From JAUVPY01 sp034412795 (GTDB taxonomy: Bacteria; Chloroflexota; Anaerolineae; 4572-78; NAK82), in NCBI GenBank assembly GCA_034412795.1, contig DAOUMD010000209.1, positions 1 through 64,000 on the forward strand: DNA of 64,000 nucleotides. The letters run 5' to 3'. The notes beneath the pieces were generated by a model that saw only the letters and a list, made by a program, of their open reading frames with translations, did not search any database and was not told the DNA's origin. Positions 53,720-63,364 of this stretch are shown in pieces; positions within the stretch are counted from its first letter, which is position 1, and each line of letters opens with the position of its first letter. The position numbers and the translations under genes are program-made.

Positions 53720-54531
53720 AAGTATTGTTGAAGAGGCAGTTTGGCATGCAATTGACTAGGATAATATTCCCAATTTACTAACAAGCTTCTTGCTATTGCT
53801 CGTGATGTTTCGTGGGAATGATTGGAGGTTTTTCCGATCAAAACTGCGACATCATCGATAGCGGTTTCTAGAGAATCTCCTTGATATCTTTCTGGGAGTT
53901 GAATGAACTTGTCAGGGTGATTATTCAAGGTGGATTCAAGCAATTCCTGAAAGTCCATTTCCCCTGCACACACAACAAGTAGTCCTTTTTCGATCAATTC
54001 TTCCAGTCCACACGACCATAATCCATTCCAAAACCAAAAAACACAATCCTCTGGAGCCAACTTCCAGTTATACAATATCAGCAACACCTTACAATCATTT
54101 TCAATCGTTTTCTTGAACTCGCATGCCACTATATTTGTATGTTGGCTTAAATCGCTTTTGCTGTTCAAAGCACCTTCAAATTTTACATTAACATCCTCGA
54201 TTTTGATATCTCCACCTGCATATAGGCCATGCAAGACTTGATATGGCGTTTCAGTTTCACCGTCTTCGTCCAAGTTAACAGCAAGTTTGGCTGCAAGCTT
54301 TGCAACAATATCTATCGGTGTCCTTGTAGAACTATCTTCGGGGTATAGTTGAATACTCAATCCATCAGAAGCTTCAACAATGTTCCTCAGGAGTTTCAAG
54401 AAGCTATTACAAGCAGATGTCCGACTGCCAGAAATGAATACTAATCCTCCGCGATGATATAAATGTGGCTCCATTTGGTTAAGCTCTGAATTCCAATTGA
54501 TTCTCAACCAATCCAAACTAACTCGTCGCAT
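53716..54531 (-). CDS. STAND-like NTPase domain protein with degenerate Walker motifs
   Basis: Protein of 271 residues from ATG 54531 (AAGAAGA upstream). The Walker A position reads GSRTSACNS (35-43), lacking GK[S/T]; the Walker B position reads VLLILYNW (149-156) with Tyr in place of Asp. The general order and the helical C-terminus resemble STAND NTPases that have lost catalysis (called inactive STAND). Its start lies inside the end of the upstream membrane gene (14-bp overlap) and its end overlaps the TPR gene. This is a motif-level inference. Confidence 0.55.
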   Translation of the reverse strand: MRRVSLDWLRINWNSELNQMEPHLYHRGGLVFISGSRTSACNSFLKLLRNIVEASDGLSIQLYPEDSSTRTPIDIVAKLAAKLAVNLDEDGETETPYQVLHGLYAGGDIKIEDVNVKFEGALNSKSDLSQHTNIVACEFKKTIENDCKVLLILYNWKLAPEDCVFWFWNGLWSCGLEELIEKGLLVVCAGEMDFQELLESTLNNHPDKFIQLPERYQGDSLETAIDDVAVLIGKTSNHSHETSRAIARSLLVNWEYYPSQLHAKLPLQQYL

Positions 54532-54886
54532 CTTCTTCTTTCTCTTCCCCAACAACCAAGTTTTTGATTGTAATCTTGCCAGACTTCGACTTGATATTGC
54601 TTGCGATACTTGCCTTAGGCGGCAATTCTGTGACTCGCATATCGCCAATTCCTACATCTTGTTTTGCTTCAAGATTGCTTGCAACATTAGTGTGTTCTGA
54701 AGAACTCTGCTCAATTCGGTTGTGCGTACTCAAAATGAACAAGAGGGCGACGGTCAACCCACCAATCACTATACTAATAATTACTTGAACAGTCGAATTG
54801 AATCCACTCCAAGACCCTAGTATCCAAGCCGTAACAAATCCAGTCAAAATTCCTGGGATAAATAATATAGCTAATTGCCTAATCAT
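54518..54886 (-). CDS. Small membrane protein with beta-repeat tail (first gene of split-STAND operon)
   Basis: Protein of 122 residues with two hydrophobic helices (ILFIPGILTGFVTAWIL and VQVIISIVIGGLTVALLFIL) and a soluble tail of short strands (KASIASNIKSKSGKITIKNLVVG). The start is preceded by GGAGGAAA; a TATAAT-like word on the minus strand lies at 54905-54910. It overlaps the NTPase-like gene, so it likely anchors the complex at the membrane. No family recognised. Confidence 0.6.
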   Translation of the reverse strand: MIRQLAILFIPGILTGFVTAWILGSWSGFNSTVQVIISIVIGGLTVALLFILSTHNRIEQSSSEHTNVASNLEAKQDVGIGDMRVTELPPKASIASNIKSKSGKITIKNLVVGEEKEEDATS

Positions 54887-55312
54887 GTTTTTCCTCCGAA
54901 CTCAATTATACATCCTTTTATTATCCGCCATTCAGTTGCGCGCATTGTCCCCTCGATTCTTTTGGGGCATCGACTGCAATCTCTTGTAGGTGGAGGGTCA
55001 TCGCTTCGTAAAGGAGGATTTCTGGTTAGATAGTCCGTCTATTTGTATTACTCGAGTGTTGTGTTTTGGAAGGACAACTCTGCCTGTACATCGACGGCTC
55101 TGTCATAACCTTAGCAAATCTAAGGTTATGACCAGATATTGATCGACTACGCAGGGTTATTGCAACCATTTTTGCTCAGTTTTTGGCTCAAACCGGGCCT
55201 GACTAGCGCTACGGAACCCAAAACACAACTGTCGAGTATATTATACAGCATTTCAGCTGAAGTGTCCACACCCAGGCTTATCCAAAATCTGGGCCGACGC
55301 GAACTATATGCC
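54887..55312. other. Gene-free gap with 11-bp hairpin (55104-55130)
   Basis: CATAACCTTAG (55104-55114) and CTAAGGTTATG (55120-55130) are an exact inverted repeat with 5-nt loop, without T-run. No gene is supported. The right side is the target flank of the IS element. Confidence 0.6.
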
Positions 55313-56274
55313 ACCCTATCTATGGGTTCGTTTTAGTGAAGGTTGTACTTTGACAAAAAGGCCGTTACAGGAGCATTCTTGTGTATCCCTACAAGAAAAG
55401 GAGATCTCCTATGAACGGCTTGACCGATTATATCACGCAGCGTCCTTGGGAAGAAACCATCACCACGTGGTACGTGCTGGTGGATGATGCCTACCAGCGA
55501 CTGATTGCCAAGCGCGGACGGCGACTTCGGGCCAGTGGTCCCGAGCCGGCCTTTTCCAATAGCGAGGTGATCACGGTGTCGTTGATCCTTGAGACGTTCT
55601 TTCAAGGCCACGAAGAGGTAGGCTACGCCTTTGTGCGCCAGTATCTGGGCCATTTGTTCCCGGATCTGATAGACCTGGACCGGTTTAATGCCCGCCGCCG
55701 GGCTTTGATTGCCGTGATTGAGGCCATCCGGCGCGACCTGCGCGATCAGCAGTTGGACCGGGCTGACCCTATTCGTCTGGTGGATAGCGCCCCGGTGACG
55801 TTGATGACCTATACCCGTGGCGCGCACTGCAAGAGCTTTGTGGGTAGCCAATTCTTTGGCGTTGTCACCAGCAAGAAGGGCAAGATCTTCGGCTTGCGTC
55901 TGCGTGTGACCACCACCGTAGATCAACTCATTGATGAATGGGGGCTGGCGCCGGCTTCCATCCCGGACCCTCAAGTCTTGGACGAGTTGGTGCTGGACTG
56001 TCGTGACTTGACGCTCATCGGCGACAAGATCTACGACGATGCCGAGCTGGAAGAGCGTCTGTGGCGTAAACGGCGCATCACCCTCATGCCCTTGCGAAAG
56101 GACAACCAAAAGAAACAATGGCCCCAGGACGCGCGGCGCATACTGGGCCGAATACGGCATCGAGTGGAAACGGTCTTCAGTACCTTGACCACCGTCTTCA
56201 ATATTCAACGTCCGCGGGGACGGAGTGTGGCTGGGCATGTGATGTGGTCCGTTTTCATAACCCATAGATAGGGT
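55313..56274 (+). mobile_element. IS982-type insertion sequence, intact
   Basis: Perfect 16-bp terminal inverted repeats ACCCTATCTATGGGTT (55313-55328; reverse complement 56259-56274) bound a 962-bp element with one transposase gene. A 5-bp target duplication ATGCC lies on both sides (55308-55312 and 56275-56279). Intact ends, an unbroken gene and matched flanks suggest recent insertion. Confidence 0.9.
55411..56271 (+). CDS. IS982-family transposase
   Basis: DDE-type transposase of 286 residues from ATG 55411 (MNGLTDYI; AAGGAG upstream). Catalytic features: IRLVDSAPVTLM (first Asp), LIGDKIYDDAELEERL (second Asp) and a Glu in RHRVETVFSTLTTVFNIQRP (third, about 262). The reading frame ends inside the right terminal repeat, as is common for this family. 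Higher GC than the AT-rich genes to its left. Confidence 0.9.
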   Translation: MNGLTDYITQRPWEETITTWYVLVDDAYQRLIAKRGRRLRASGPEPAFSNSEVITVSLILETFFQGHEEVGYAFVRQYLGHLFPDLIDLDRFNARRRALIAVIEAIRRDLRDQQLDRADPIRLVDSAPVTLMTYTRGAHCKSFVGSQFFGVVTSKKGKIFGLRLRVTTTVDQLIDEWGLAPASIPDPQVLDELVLDCRDLTLIGDKIYDDAELEERLWRKRRITLMPLRKDNQKKQWPQDARRILGRIRHRVETVFSTLTTVFNIQRPRGRSVAGHVMWSVFITHR

Positions 56275-56279
56275 ATGCC

Positions 56280-56549
56280 ACATTTTTGGGATGGCTCCCC
56301 AGTATGTGATGAGAAAAGAAGTTATTTGTAGGCCATTCGGACATATAACAACGAATTCCAGGATTGAACGAATTCGATAAATCCTGAAATTCGCTGTGAT
56401 ATGCAGGCTGCGCGCCCAAAACCTGGCTAAAGCTTTGACTCCAGGCTCACTTACGGGGAGTGTCTTTGAGCTAAAATGATAAGCCGCAGATTGCGTGCCC
56501 ACAAATATCTCCTACATATCACAACGTAGGGAACCATCCCACATTTTTA
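56280..56549. repeat. Degenerate MITE/IS remnant beside the IS
   Basis: The left end ACATTTTTGGGATGGCTCCC (56280-56299) and the right end, about 56510-56549 (GGGAACCATCCCACATTTTT), are imperfect inverted repeats. A second internal inverted repeat GAATTCCAGGATT / AATCCTGAAATTC lies at about 56351-56390. The IS982 seems to have inserted at the edge of an older element. Confidence 0.5.
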
Positions 56550-56578
56550 CGCGACCCCGACTTTGCCCTCGCCGCGGA

Positions 56579-58429
56579 TTATGCAACTGCGGCCAGACCC
56601 TGCAAGGTGCGCGTCAGCCAGTCCTGGAGCGTCCAGGCTACGGGGGGTAGGGCGCCGGACGCCAGGTCGGCGCGCAGCCGGGACAGGGCGTCGGTCAAGG
56701 TGGCTTCCGCCTCTCGCGTCGCGGCCCGCGCCTCCTCCCAAGCGGCCTGGTATGCCTGGAGGGTCAGATCCTGTGTCTCTGATTCGCCCGGTTGGCAGGC
56801 AGCCTGGATGGCCTCGGCGGCTTTCGTCAACAAGGGCGCGACCCCGGCACACGCGTCGCGGACCGGGCTCAGCCGCTCCAGCTCCCCGGCTGAGAACGCC
56901 GACGCGCCAGGCAGCGCCGGGACAGGGGAGGCCGGATCCCCCCGCACCTCGCTGGCCAGGCGCTCCAGCCGGCCCACTGAGGCCGCCGCCCGGCGTGCCG
57001 CCCGGTGCGCTTCCGCCAGGCCTTGTTCTGCGGCCGCCAGGTCTTCGCCGGCGATCTGTGAGGTTGGCGCTTCCTCTCTGCCGGGCGGGGGCGGGGGGCC
57101 TGACAGGGTTTCGGCCAGCGCCTGGCACATGGCTCCTGCCCGGCGTAGCACGCTCGCTCTGCCCATCGCCAACGAGACCAGGTACTCTCTCAGGAATCCG
57201 GTCAGCGGCGCGGACGGGTCGTCGAGGATGACGACCATATCCGTCTCCCCAAGCTCGTCGGCTGCCAGGTAATCCAGGTAAAGCGTATCACCTCGCTTGC
57301 GGCCGTCAGCCTCCACCATCTCCCCGCCGAGCAACAGCCGGTAGATGCCGTAATTGCCCGCCGGGCGCGACAGCCGGAAGCGGCTGCTCTCCGCGGCTGT
57401 GACCAGGGTTCCTCCCTCCACCGGCTTTACCCCGGCCTCCATCTCCAGGGTAGCCGCCTTCACCGCCCAGAACCGGCGTCGCGGCCAGCCGTCGGCCCGC
57501 AGCGGGGCACCCATTGCCCAGCGGACGCCGGCGCCGACCTGGGGCGGGTCGGGATCTACCTGGGCGACGTGGCTGACTGGGGGCCCGCTCTTCTCGGTCA
57601 GGATCGGGATCCCCCAGCCCGCCTCACGCAGCAGGCGCGTGTAGGTCTCCCTGGCGTGGTCGATGGCGTAGTCCACGAAGCGGGTGGCGTCATCCAGTCG
57701 CTGCGTAAACCCCTCCAAGGCTTCAAATTGGCGCGGGAATTCCGCGTCGCTAAATGAATGGTAGTCACTCCCCCAGGCGGTGTTGAGCGCGTCGATGCCA
57801 TCGTAACCCTGGCGCAGCCAGACCGGCCATTGCACATCGACCACGTGGGAGTTGTAGTCCCAATGGGCGGGGATGCCTTCGGCCGGCGGCTGGGACTCGT
57901 CCGGGCCGGGGTGGTCTACCCTCAGCGCAACGACCGGGCCATCCGGCCAGGCCCAGCCTGCCAGAGCGCTCCCCAGTTCCCGGTACCAGCCTTCGAGGTG
58001 TTTGAGGAAGATTGGGTGCTCGGCAGAGGGCATGGTGCTCCCCGATGCGGGAGCGCGCCGCGGCTGCGAGTCGGGGCCCAGCGCCCGAATCTCGGGGTGT
58101 TCGCCCAGCAACCAGCCGGGCAGCCCGCCTCCCAGCAATCCAGCGTCGAAGTAGGGGCCCACCTCCAAGATGACCGGGAAGCCCATTACCTGGCACGTCT
58201 CCAGGAAGTCCGTCACGTCCCGCGTCGGGTGGGTGATGCCCGTCAAGTCGAAGACGCCCTCGCGCAGCTCGTGCCACGACCAGGGGACGAGCGTGCTGAT
58301 GGCATCCGCCCCCATCTGGCGGGCGCGGGTCAGCATCAGTTCCCATCGCTCGCGGGGGACTCGAAAATAGTGAAGCTCCAGCGGGCGTAGCTCTTTGATA
58401 TCTCCGGGGTATGCAACTTCGCTTTCCAT
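56579..58429 (-). CDS. GH35-like (beta-galactosidase fold) protein, probably not a standard glycosidase
   Basis: Protein of 616 residues from ATG 58429 (CAGGAGAGCC upstream). The start of the TIM barrel is like GH35: LELHYFRVPRERWELMLTRARQMGADAISTLVPWSWHE (about 18-53). In GH35 the acid/base Glu lies in ENEYG after a strand; here the equivalent stretch is VVALRVDHPGPDES (166-179), which lacks the Glu pair. A later strand contains ILTEKSG, possibly the nucleophile region. The C-terminal part is helical, Ala/Glu-rich. The lack of the acid/base suggests altered activity. Confidence 0.65.
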   Translation of the reverse strand: MESEVAYPGDIKELRPLELHYFRVPRERWELMLTRARQMGADAISTLVPWSWHELREGVFDLTGITHPTRDVTDFLETCQVMGFPVILEVGPYFDAGLLGGGLPGWLLGEHPEIRALGPDSQPRRAPASGSTMPSAEHPIFLKHLEGWYRELGSALAGWAWPDGPVVALRVDHPGPDESQPPAEGIPAHWDYNSHVVDVQWPVWLRQGYDGIDALNTAWGSDYHSFSDAEFPRQFEALEGFTQRLDDATRFVDYAIDHARETYTRLLREAGWGIPILTEKSGPPVSHVAQVDPDPPQVGAGVRWAMGAPLRADGWPRRRFWAVKAATLEMEAGVKPVEGGTLVTAAESSRFRLSRPAGNYGIYRLLLGGEMVEADGRKRGDTLYLDYLAADELGETDMVVILDDPSAPLTGFLREYLVSLAMGRASVLRRAGAMCQALAETLSGPPPPPGREEAPTSQIAGEDLAAAEQGLAEAHRAARRAAASVGRLERLASEVRGDPASPVPALPGASAFSAGELERLSPVRDACAGVAPLLTKAAEAIQAACQPGESETQDLTLQAYQAAWEEARAATREAEATLTDALSRLRADLASGALPPVAWTLQDWLTRTLQGLAAVA

Positions 58430-58743
58430 GTTGGCTCTCCTGTGTTGGCTCTCCTGCTCCATGGCTCCAGGTAAATGAAGGAGGGGGGGTAATTTGGTTG
58501 CCTGGTTCCCATTCTACTTCATCTCAGCCAGCGTTACCTGACATCTGGCTCTGAGAAAGGTGACGGTAGCTTTGGAGGATTATATCATGTCTCATCTTCT
58601 TGTACGACTCTGTCAAACGTAAAACGTCAAACGTGATGCGTGATGCGCAGTCGTCACGTATCACGTTTGACGCATCACGCATTACATAGTTACCCTGAAA
58701 CATGTGCGCCGGTCGCGAGAATTTTGACTCGCGGACAGACGGG
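58430..58743. other. Gene-free gap with 18-bp inverted repeat
   Basis: Arms 58626-58643 (GTCAAACGTGATGCGTGA) and 58654-58671 match at 17 of 18 positions. A direct repeat TGTTGGCTCTCCTG sits at the GH35-like ribosome site region (58430-58457). No gene is supported. Confidence 0.5.
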
Positions 58744-58775
58744 AAAAAAAAGGCGCCGGTTTCAAAACCGGCGCC
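58744..58775 (-). terminator. Intrinsic terminator of fhs
   Basis: On the minus strand GGCGCCGGTTT (58775-58765 side) pairs with AAACCGGCGCC (58762-58752) with a 2-nt loop and is followed by eight T (58751-58744). Perfect 11-bp GC-rich stem plus T-run: a textbook terminator. Confidence 0.93.
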
Positions 58776-58792
58776 CTTTGCATGCTACGCAG

Positions 58793-58825
58793 AGAAACCA
58801 GGTTTATCCAAAAAACCTGGTTTCT
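58793..58825. repeat. 13-bp perfect inverted repeat near the fhs stop
   Basis: AGAAACCAGGTTT (58793-58805) and AAACCTGGTTTCT (58813-58825) with a 7-nt loop. It resembles a dispersed palindrome, placed just before the main terminator of fhs. Confidence 0.6.
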
Positions 58826-58835
58826 GAGCTACTTT

Positions 58836-60593
<1,758 letters not shown>

Positions 60594-60793
60594 ACTTAAA
60601 AGCCTCCTCGCTTAAAAATAATTTGAGGTTATCTCTGGCGGAAAACCTCGTGGCTTCTGGGGATAAAAAATTGGGAAGGACGTCAGGCTTGTGCCCGAAT
60701 TCAGCGCACAACATACTAGCATGGCCGTTTCGGCTTGTCAAGTAGTTTTGGTCGGAATAGGGCTTTCCCAAGGTACGTTAACAGCGGGTAGGG

Positions 60794-60880
60794 AGCATGT
60801 CACCCTGAGCGAAGCGAAGGGTCTCGTCTCACAAGGGAAAACGAGATCCTTCGCTCCTGCGTCACTCAGGATGACATGCT
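60794..60880. repeat. Long palindromic repeat at the fchA 3' end
   Basis: Arms 60794-60827 (AGCATGTCACCCTGAGCG start) and 60841-60880 are near-complementary, the right one with a short insertion. It overlaps the last codons and stop of the cyclodeaminase/cyclohydrolase gene. Confidence 0.7.
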
Positions 60881-61512
60881 CCAGAAATGGCGTTACACCC
60901 CACTATTTTGCGTAGACCCTCTTTTTCCGGGTCAATGTCGGACAATATCCTGCGTAAGTCCTCCTGCGTTTCCTGCACAAAAATGGGGTCTTGGATGGCC
61001 GTCAAGTTGATGGCTACGTTGAGTTGAGCGCCTTTAAGTCCTGCTTCCGCCAACAAGACAGCAGCGCCAGCGTCGCCCAGGGCATTGGGGTTGATCTTCT
61101 CGATCACCTGATCGGCCAGGTTGACGACAGCCCTGCAGGCCCTGGCTGTCTCCAACGGGACCAGAGTCGCGCCCTGGAGTGCTGACTGGATGCCCGTCTG
61201 CCGGACGGCTTGTTCTGTCGGTGTCTCTTTTGGCAGGCGATAAGCTGCCATCACTTGATCGAAGGCCTGGGTGTCGGCCTCGGCCAGGTCGGTCAAGCGG
61301 AGGCGCAGAGCCTCAGCCTCATTAAGCACGCCACGTAACTCGTCCTCCACATCGGCGAAACGCTTCCTGCCGATGGTCAGTCTGCAGACCATACCAACCA
61401 GCCCTGCGCCCATCGCTCCGGCCAGGGCAGCGGCGCTACCACCTCCCGGTGTGGCCGACGAACTCGCCAATTCCTCAAGAAATAGCTGAATCCGCTTGTC
61501 TTTGTGTGCCAT
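60862..61512 (-). CDS. fchA: Cyclodeaminase/cyclohydrolase family protein (FchA-like)
   Basis: Helical protein of 216 residues that, in this family, converts methenyl-THF to formyl-THF or deaminates formimino-THF. Visible: LEELASSSATPGGGSAAALAGAMGAGLVGMVCRLTIGRK (about 10-49), where the Gly-rich loop is the usual folate-site signature, and helical repeats after. It precedes fhs on the same strand (268 bp apart, repeat in between). It supplies the next step of the C1 chain. The C-terminal residues (GACHPE) are encoded in the palindromic repeat. Confidence 0.88.
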   Translation of the reverse strand: MAHKDKRIQLFLEELASSSATPGGGSAAALAGAMGAGLVGMVCRLTIGRKRFADVEDELRGVLNEAEALRLRLTDLAEADTQAFDQVMAAYRLPKETPTEQAVRQTGIQSALQGATLVPLETARACRAVVNLADQVIEKINPNALGDAGAAVLLAEAGLKGAQLNVAINLTAIQDPIFVQETQEDLRRILSDIDPEKEGLRKIVGCNAISGACHPE

Positions 61513-61602
61513 ATCGGTAGTATTTCAGACCTTGTGTAAAAAGCCAACTTTTGTGCGTGTAATGATACAATTTCACAACTCTTGGCATACTGCCGCCATA
61601 TC

Positions 61603-62442
61603 TCACTTGTGCCGGTCGCGCTGTTGGAGGTCCGCGGCCAGTTCGTCCAAATCAACTCGGGCCGTGAGGTCAATGCTGAGGGGAGAAACCGACACCACAC
61701 GGTCCCTGGCTAAGGCTCGCACATCGGAATCGGTCTCCAGTGTGTCCCAGTTGATCACACGCGTGTAATCTATTCCTTTTTGATCGCCCAAATTGAGCCG
61801 GCCGCTGGGCAGGGGTACGTAGTAGCGCTGGCGCGAGACGCGAACCATCCGCCATGGAGTCTCGGGTGTGGCGTCGCTGGGCACCTCAATTTTGAGAATA
61901 TCCACGTCGGGCGGTAATTCCCCGGCCAGCACGATTTGGGCGAAGCGGCGAGTGAAAGCAGCGGCGGCCGTGAAGTCTATCGTGTCCGAGTGTTGGTAGT
62001 GAAATTCTTTGGGCGTCTCCACCGACACGGCCAGGCCCGGCACCCCAAGACTGGCCGCCTCGATGGCTGCCCCGACCGTCCCGGAGGTGGTGACACTGGT
62101 GCCCACGTTCTCACCATAGTTAATGCCGCTGATGAGTAAACTTGGCGGGCGGGGGGCCAGGTCAAGCAGAGCAGCCATCACCGCCTGCGCTGGTGAAGCT
62201 TCAAACCCGTAGGCAGTCACGGTCTGACAGTTTACGGGTATTTCCTCTCGGTAGATCGACTTGTCGCGCACAGGGGGGTAGCTGCGGCCGGCACCGGTCT
62301 GTTGTTGCCGGGGCGCGGCCACCATCACTTCTCCCAAATCACACACCGCTTTGACGACAGCGTGCAGGCCGGGGGAATGGATACCGTCGTCATTGGTTAC
62401 TAAAATGAGAGGGATTTGGGTAGCGGTGTCGGATCGAGTCAT
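61603..62442 (-). CDS. surE: 5'/3'-nucleotidase SurE
   Basis: Metal-dependent phosphatase of 279 residues. The N-terminal metal motif ILVTNDDGIHSPGLHAVVKAV (about 12-32) has the two Asp ligands, and the loop Ser/Asn region (PPSLLISGINYGENVGTSVTTSGTVGAA) follows. Length and motifs are normal. It lies downstream of a methyltransferase on the same strand. Confidence 0.94.
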   Translation of the reverse strand: MTRSDTATQIPLILVTNDDGIHSPGLHAVVKAVCDLGEVMVAAPRQQQTGAGRSYPPVRDKSIYREEIPVNCQTVTAYGFEASPAQAVMAALLDLAPRPPSLLISGINYGENVGTSVTTSGTVGAAIEAASLGVPGLAVSVETPKEFHYQHSDTIDFTAAAAFTRRFAQIVLAGELPPDVDILKIEVPSDATPETPWRMVRVSRQRYYVPLPSGRLNLGDQKGIDYTRVINWDTLETDSDVRALARDRVVSVSPLSIDLTARVDLDELAADLQQRDRHK

Positions 62443-62601
62443 CGCACAGTCCTTTCAGGGCATAGTCTTTGGCATGGTTCATTTTGCCAAGAGAACTGGT
62501 TGGCAATTTGACCTGCTTTGCCAGGCAAATTCGTAAAACGTAAGGCGTAAAAAGTTATTCTTGGACGCGGCCTTAACACGAAGAGGAGGTTGGCGCTGAC
62601 C

Positions 62602-63363
62602 TCAGTCCGCACGAGCGACGAAAATCATCTTTTCGCTGCTGCTGTCGAACGGTTCCAGGTCATAAGAGCCGTAGACTGTTTCCAGGCTGAAACCAGCCGT
62701 GTGCAGCAGTAGTTCCATCTCGTAGCGATATACGAATCGCATACGGAAAGGGAAGAGTGTCCGGCGGACGGTACCCGCCAAGTCTGTTTCATCCAGGATA
62801 AAGGTGATGTTTTGTGTTTGGGTCGCCAGACTCAGGCGGCGGGTGTAGAAGTGGTGGATGGTGTGTCCCGTTTCGGGGTCGAGTACGGTGCCTTCGCTAA
62901 CCAGACGGCCATCCGACTCCAGCAGTGTTTGCGGATCTGGGTGAAACACGTCCACAACGAGTTGGCCACCTGGCTGCAGGTGACGATGGATACAGCGCAG
63001 ACAGGAAAGTTGCTGTTGGGTATCGTAACAGTGCATAAAGGTGTTGATGGGGATGAAGGCTAAAGTAAAGCGTACGGGCATCTCAAAATCGCGCATATCG
63101 CCCTGGATGAGGCTGACCTGCTCATCCACGCGAGCTGTCTCGGCCTTGGCGCGTGCCGTTGCCAGCATCGCTTCAGAAAGCTCCAGGCCGGTGACGCGAT
63201 GTCCTTCGAGGGCCAAAGGGATGAGCACGCGTCCGGTTCCACAACCTAACTCCAGGATTGGGCCGTCGGCTGCCAGCGCAAAATCCTGGTACATGTGCAC
63301 GTCATCATCCCGCTCACCGTAAAAAAGGTCATAGAATCGGGCGATAGGGTCAAACTCATTCAC
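62602..63363 (-). CDS. Class I SAM-dependent methyltransferase
   Basis: Protein of 253 residues. N-terminal FDPIARFYDLFYG and SAM site ILELGCGTGRVLIPLALEGHRVTGLELS (about 34-61), then IQGDMRDFEMPVRFTLAFIPINTF and RHLQPGGQLVVDVFHPD. Typical small-molecule or protein methyltransferase fold, substrate unknown. It starts 2 bp after the alanyl-tRNA-editing gene, so the two are probably coupled. Confidence 0.9.
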   Translation of the reverse strand: MNEFDPIARFYDLFYGERDDDVHMYQDFALAADGPILELGCGTGRVLIPLALEGHRVTGLELSEAMLATARAKAETARVDEQVSLIQGDMRDFEMPVRFTLAFIPINTFMHCYDTQQQLSCLRCIHRHLQPGGQLVVDVFHPDPQTLLESDGRLVSEGTVLDPETGHTIHHFYTRRLSLATQTQNITFILDETDLAGTVRRTLFPFRMRFVYRYEMELLLHTAGFSLETVYGSYDLEPFDSSSEKMIFVARAD

Positions 63364-63364
63364 C

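Noticed and set aside
55333..56502. 389-codon minus-strand frame opposite the transposase
   Set aside because: The plus-strand frame encodes a complete IS982 transposase bounded by the element's terminal repeats; the opposite frame has no recognisable domain and runs beyond the element.
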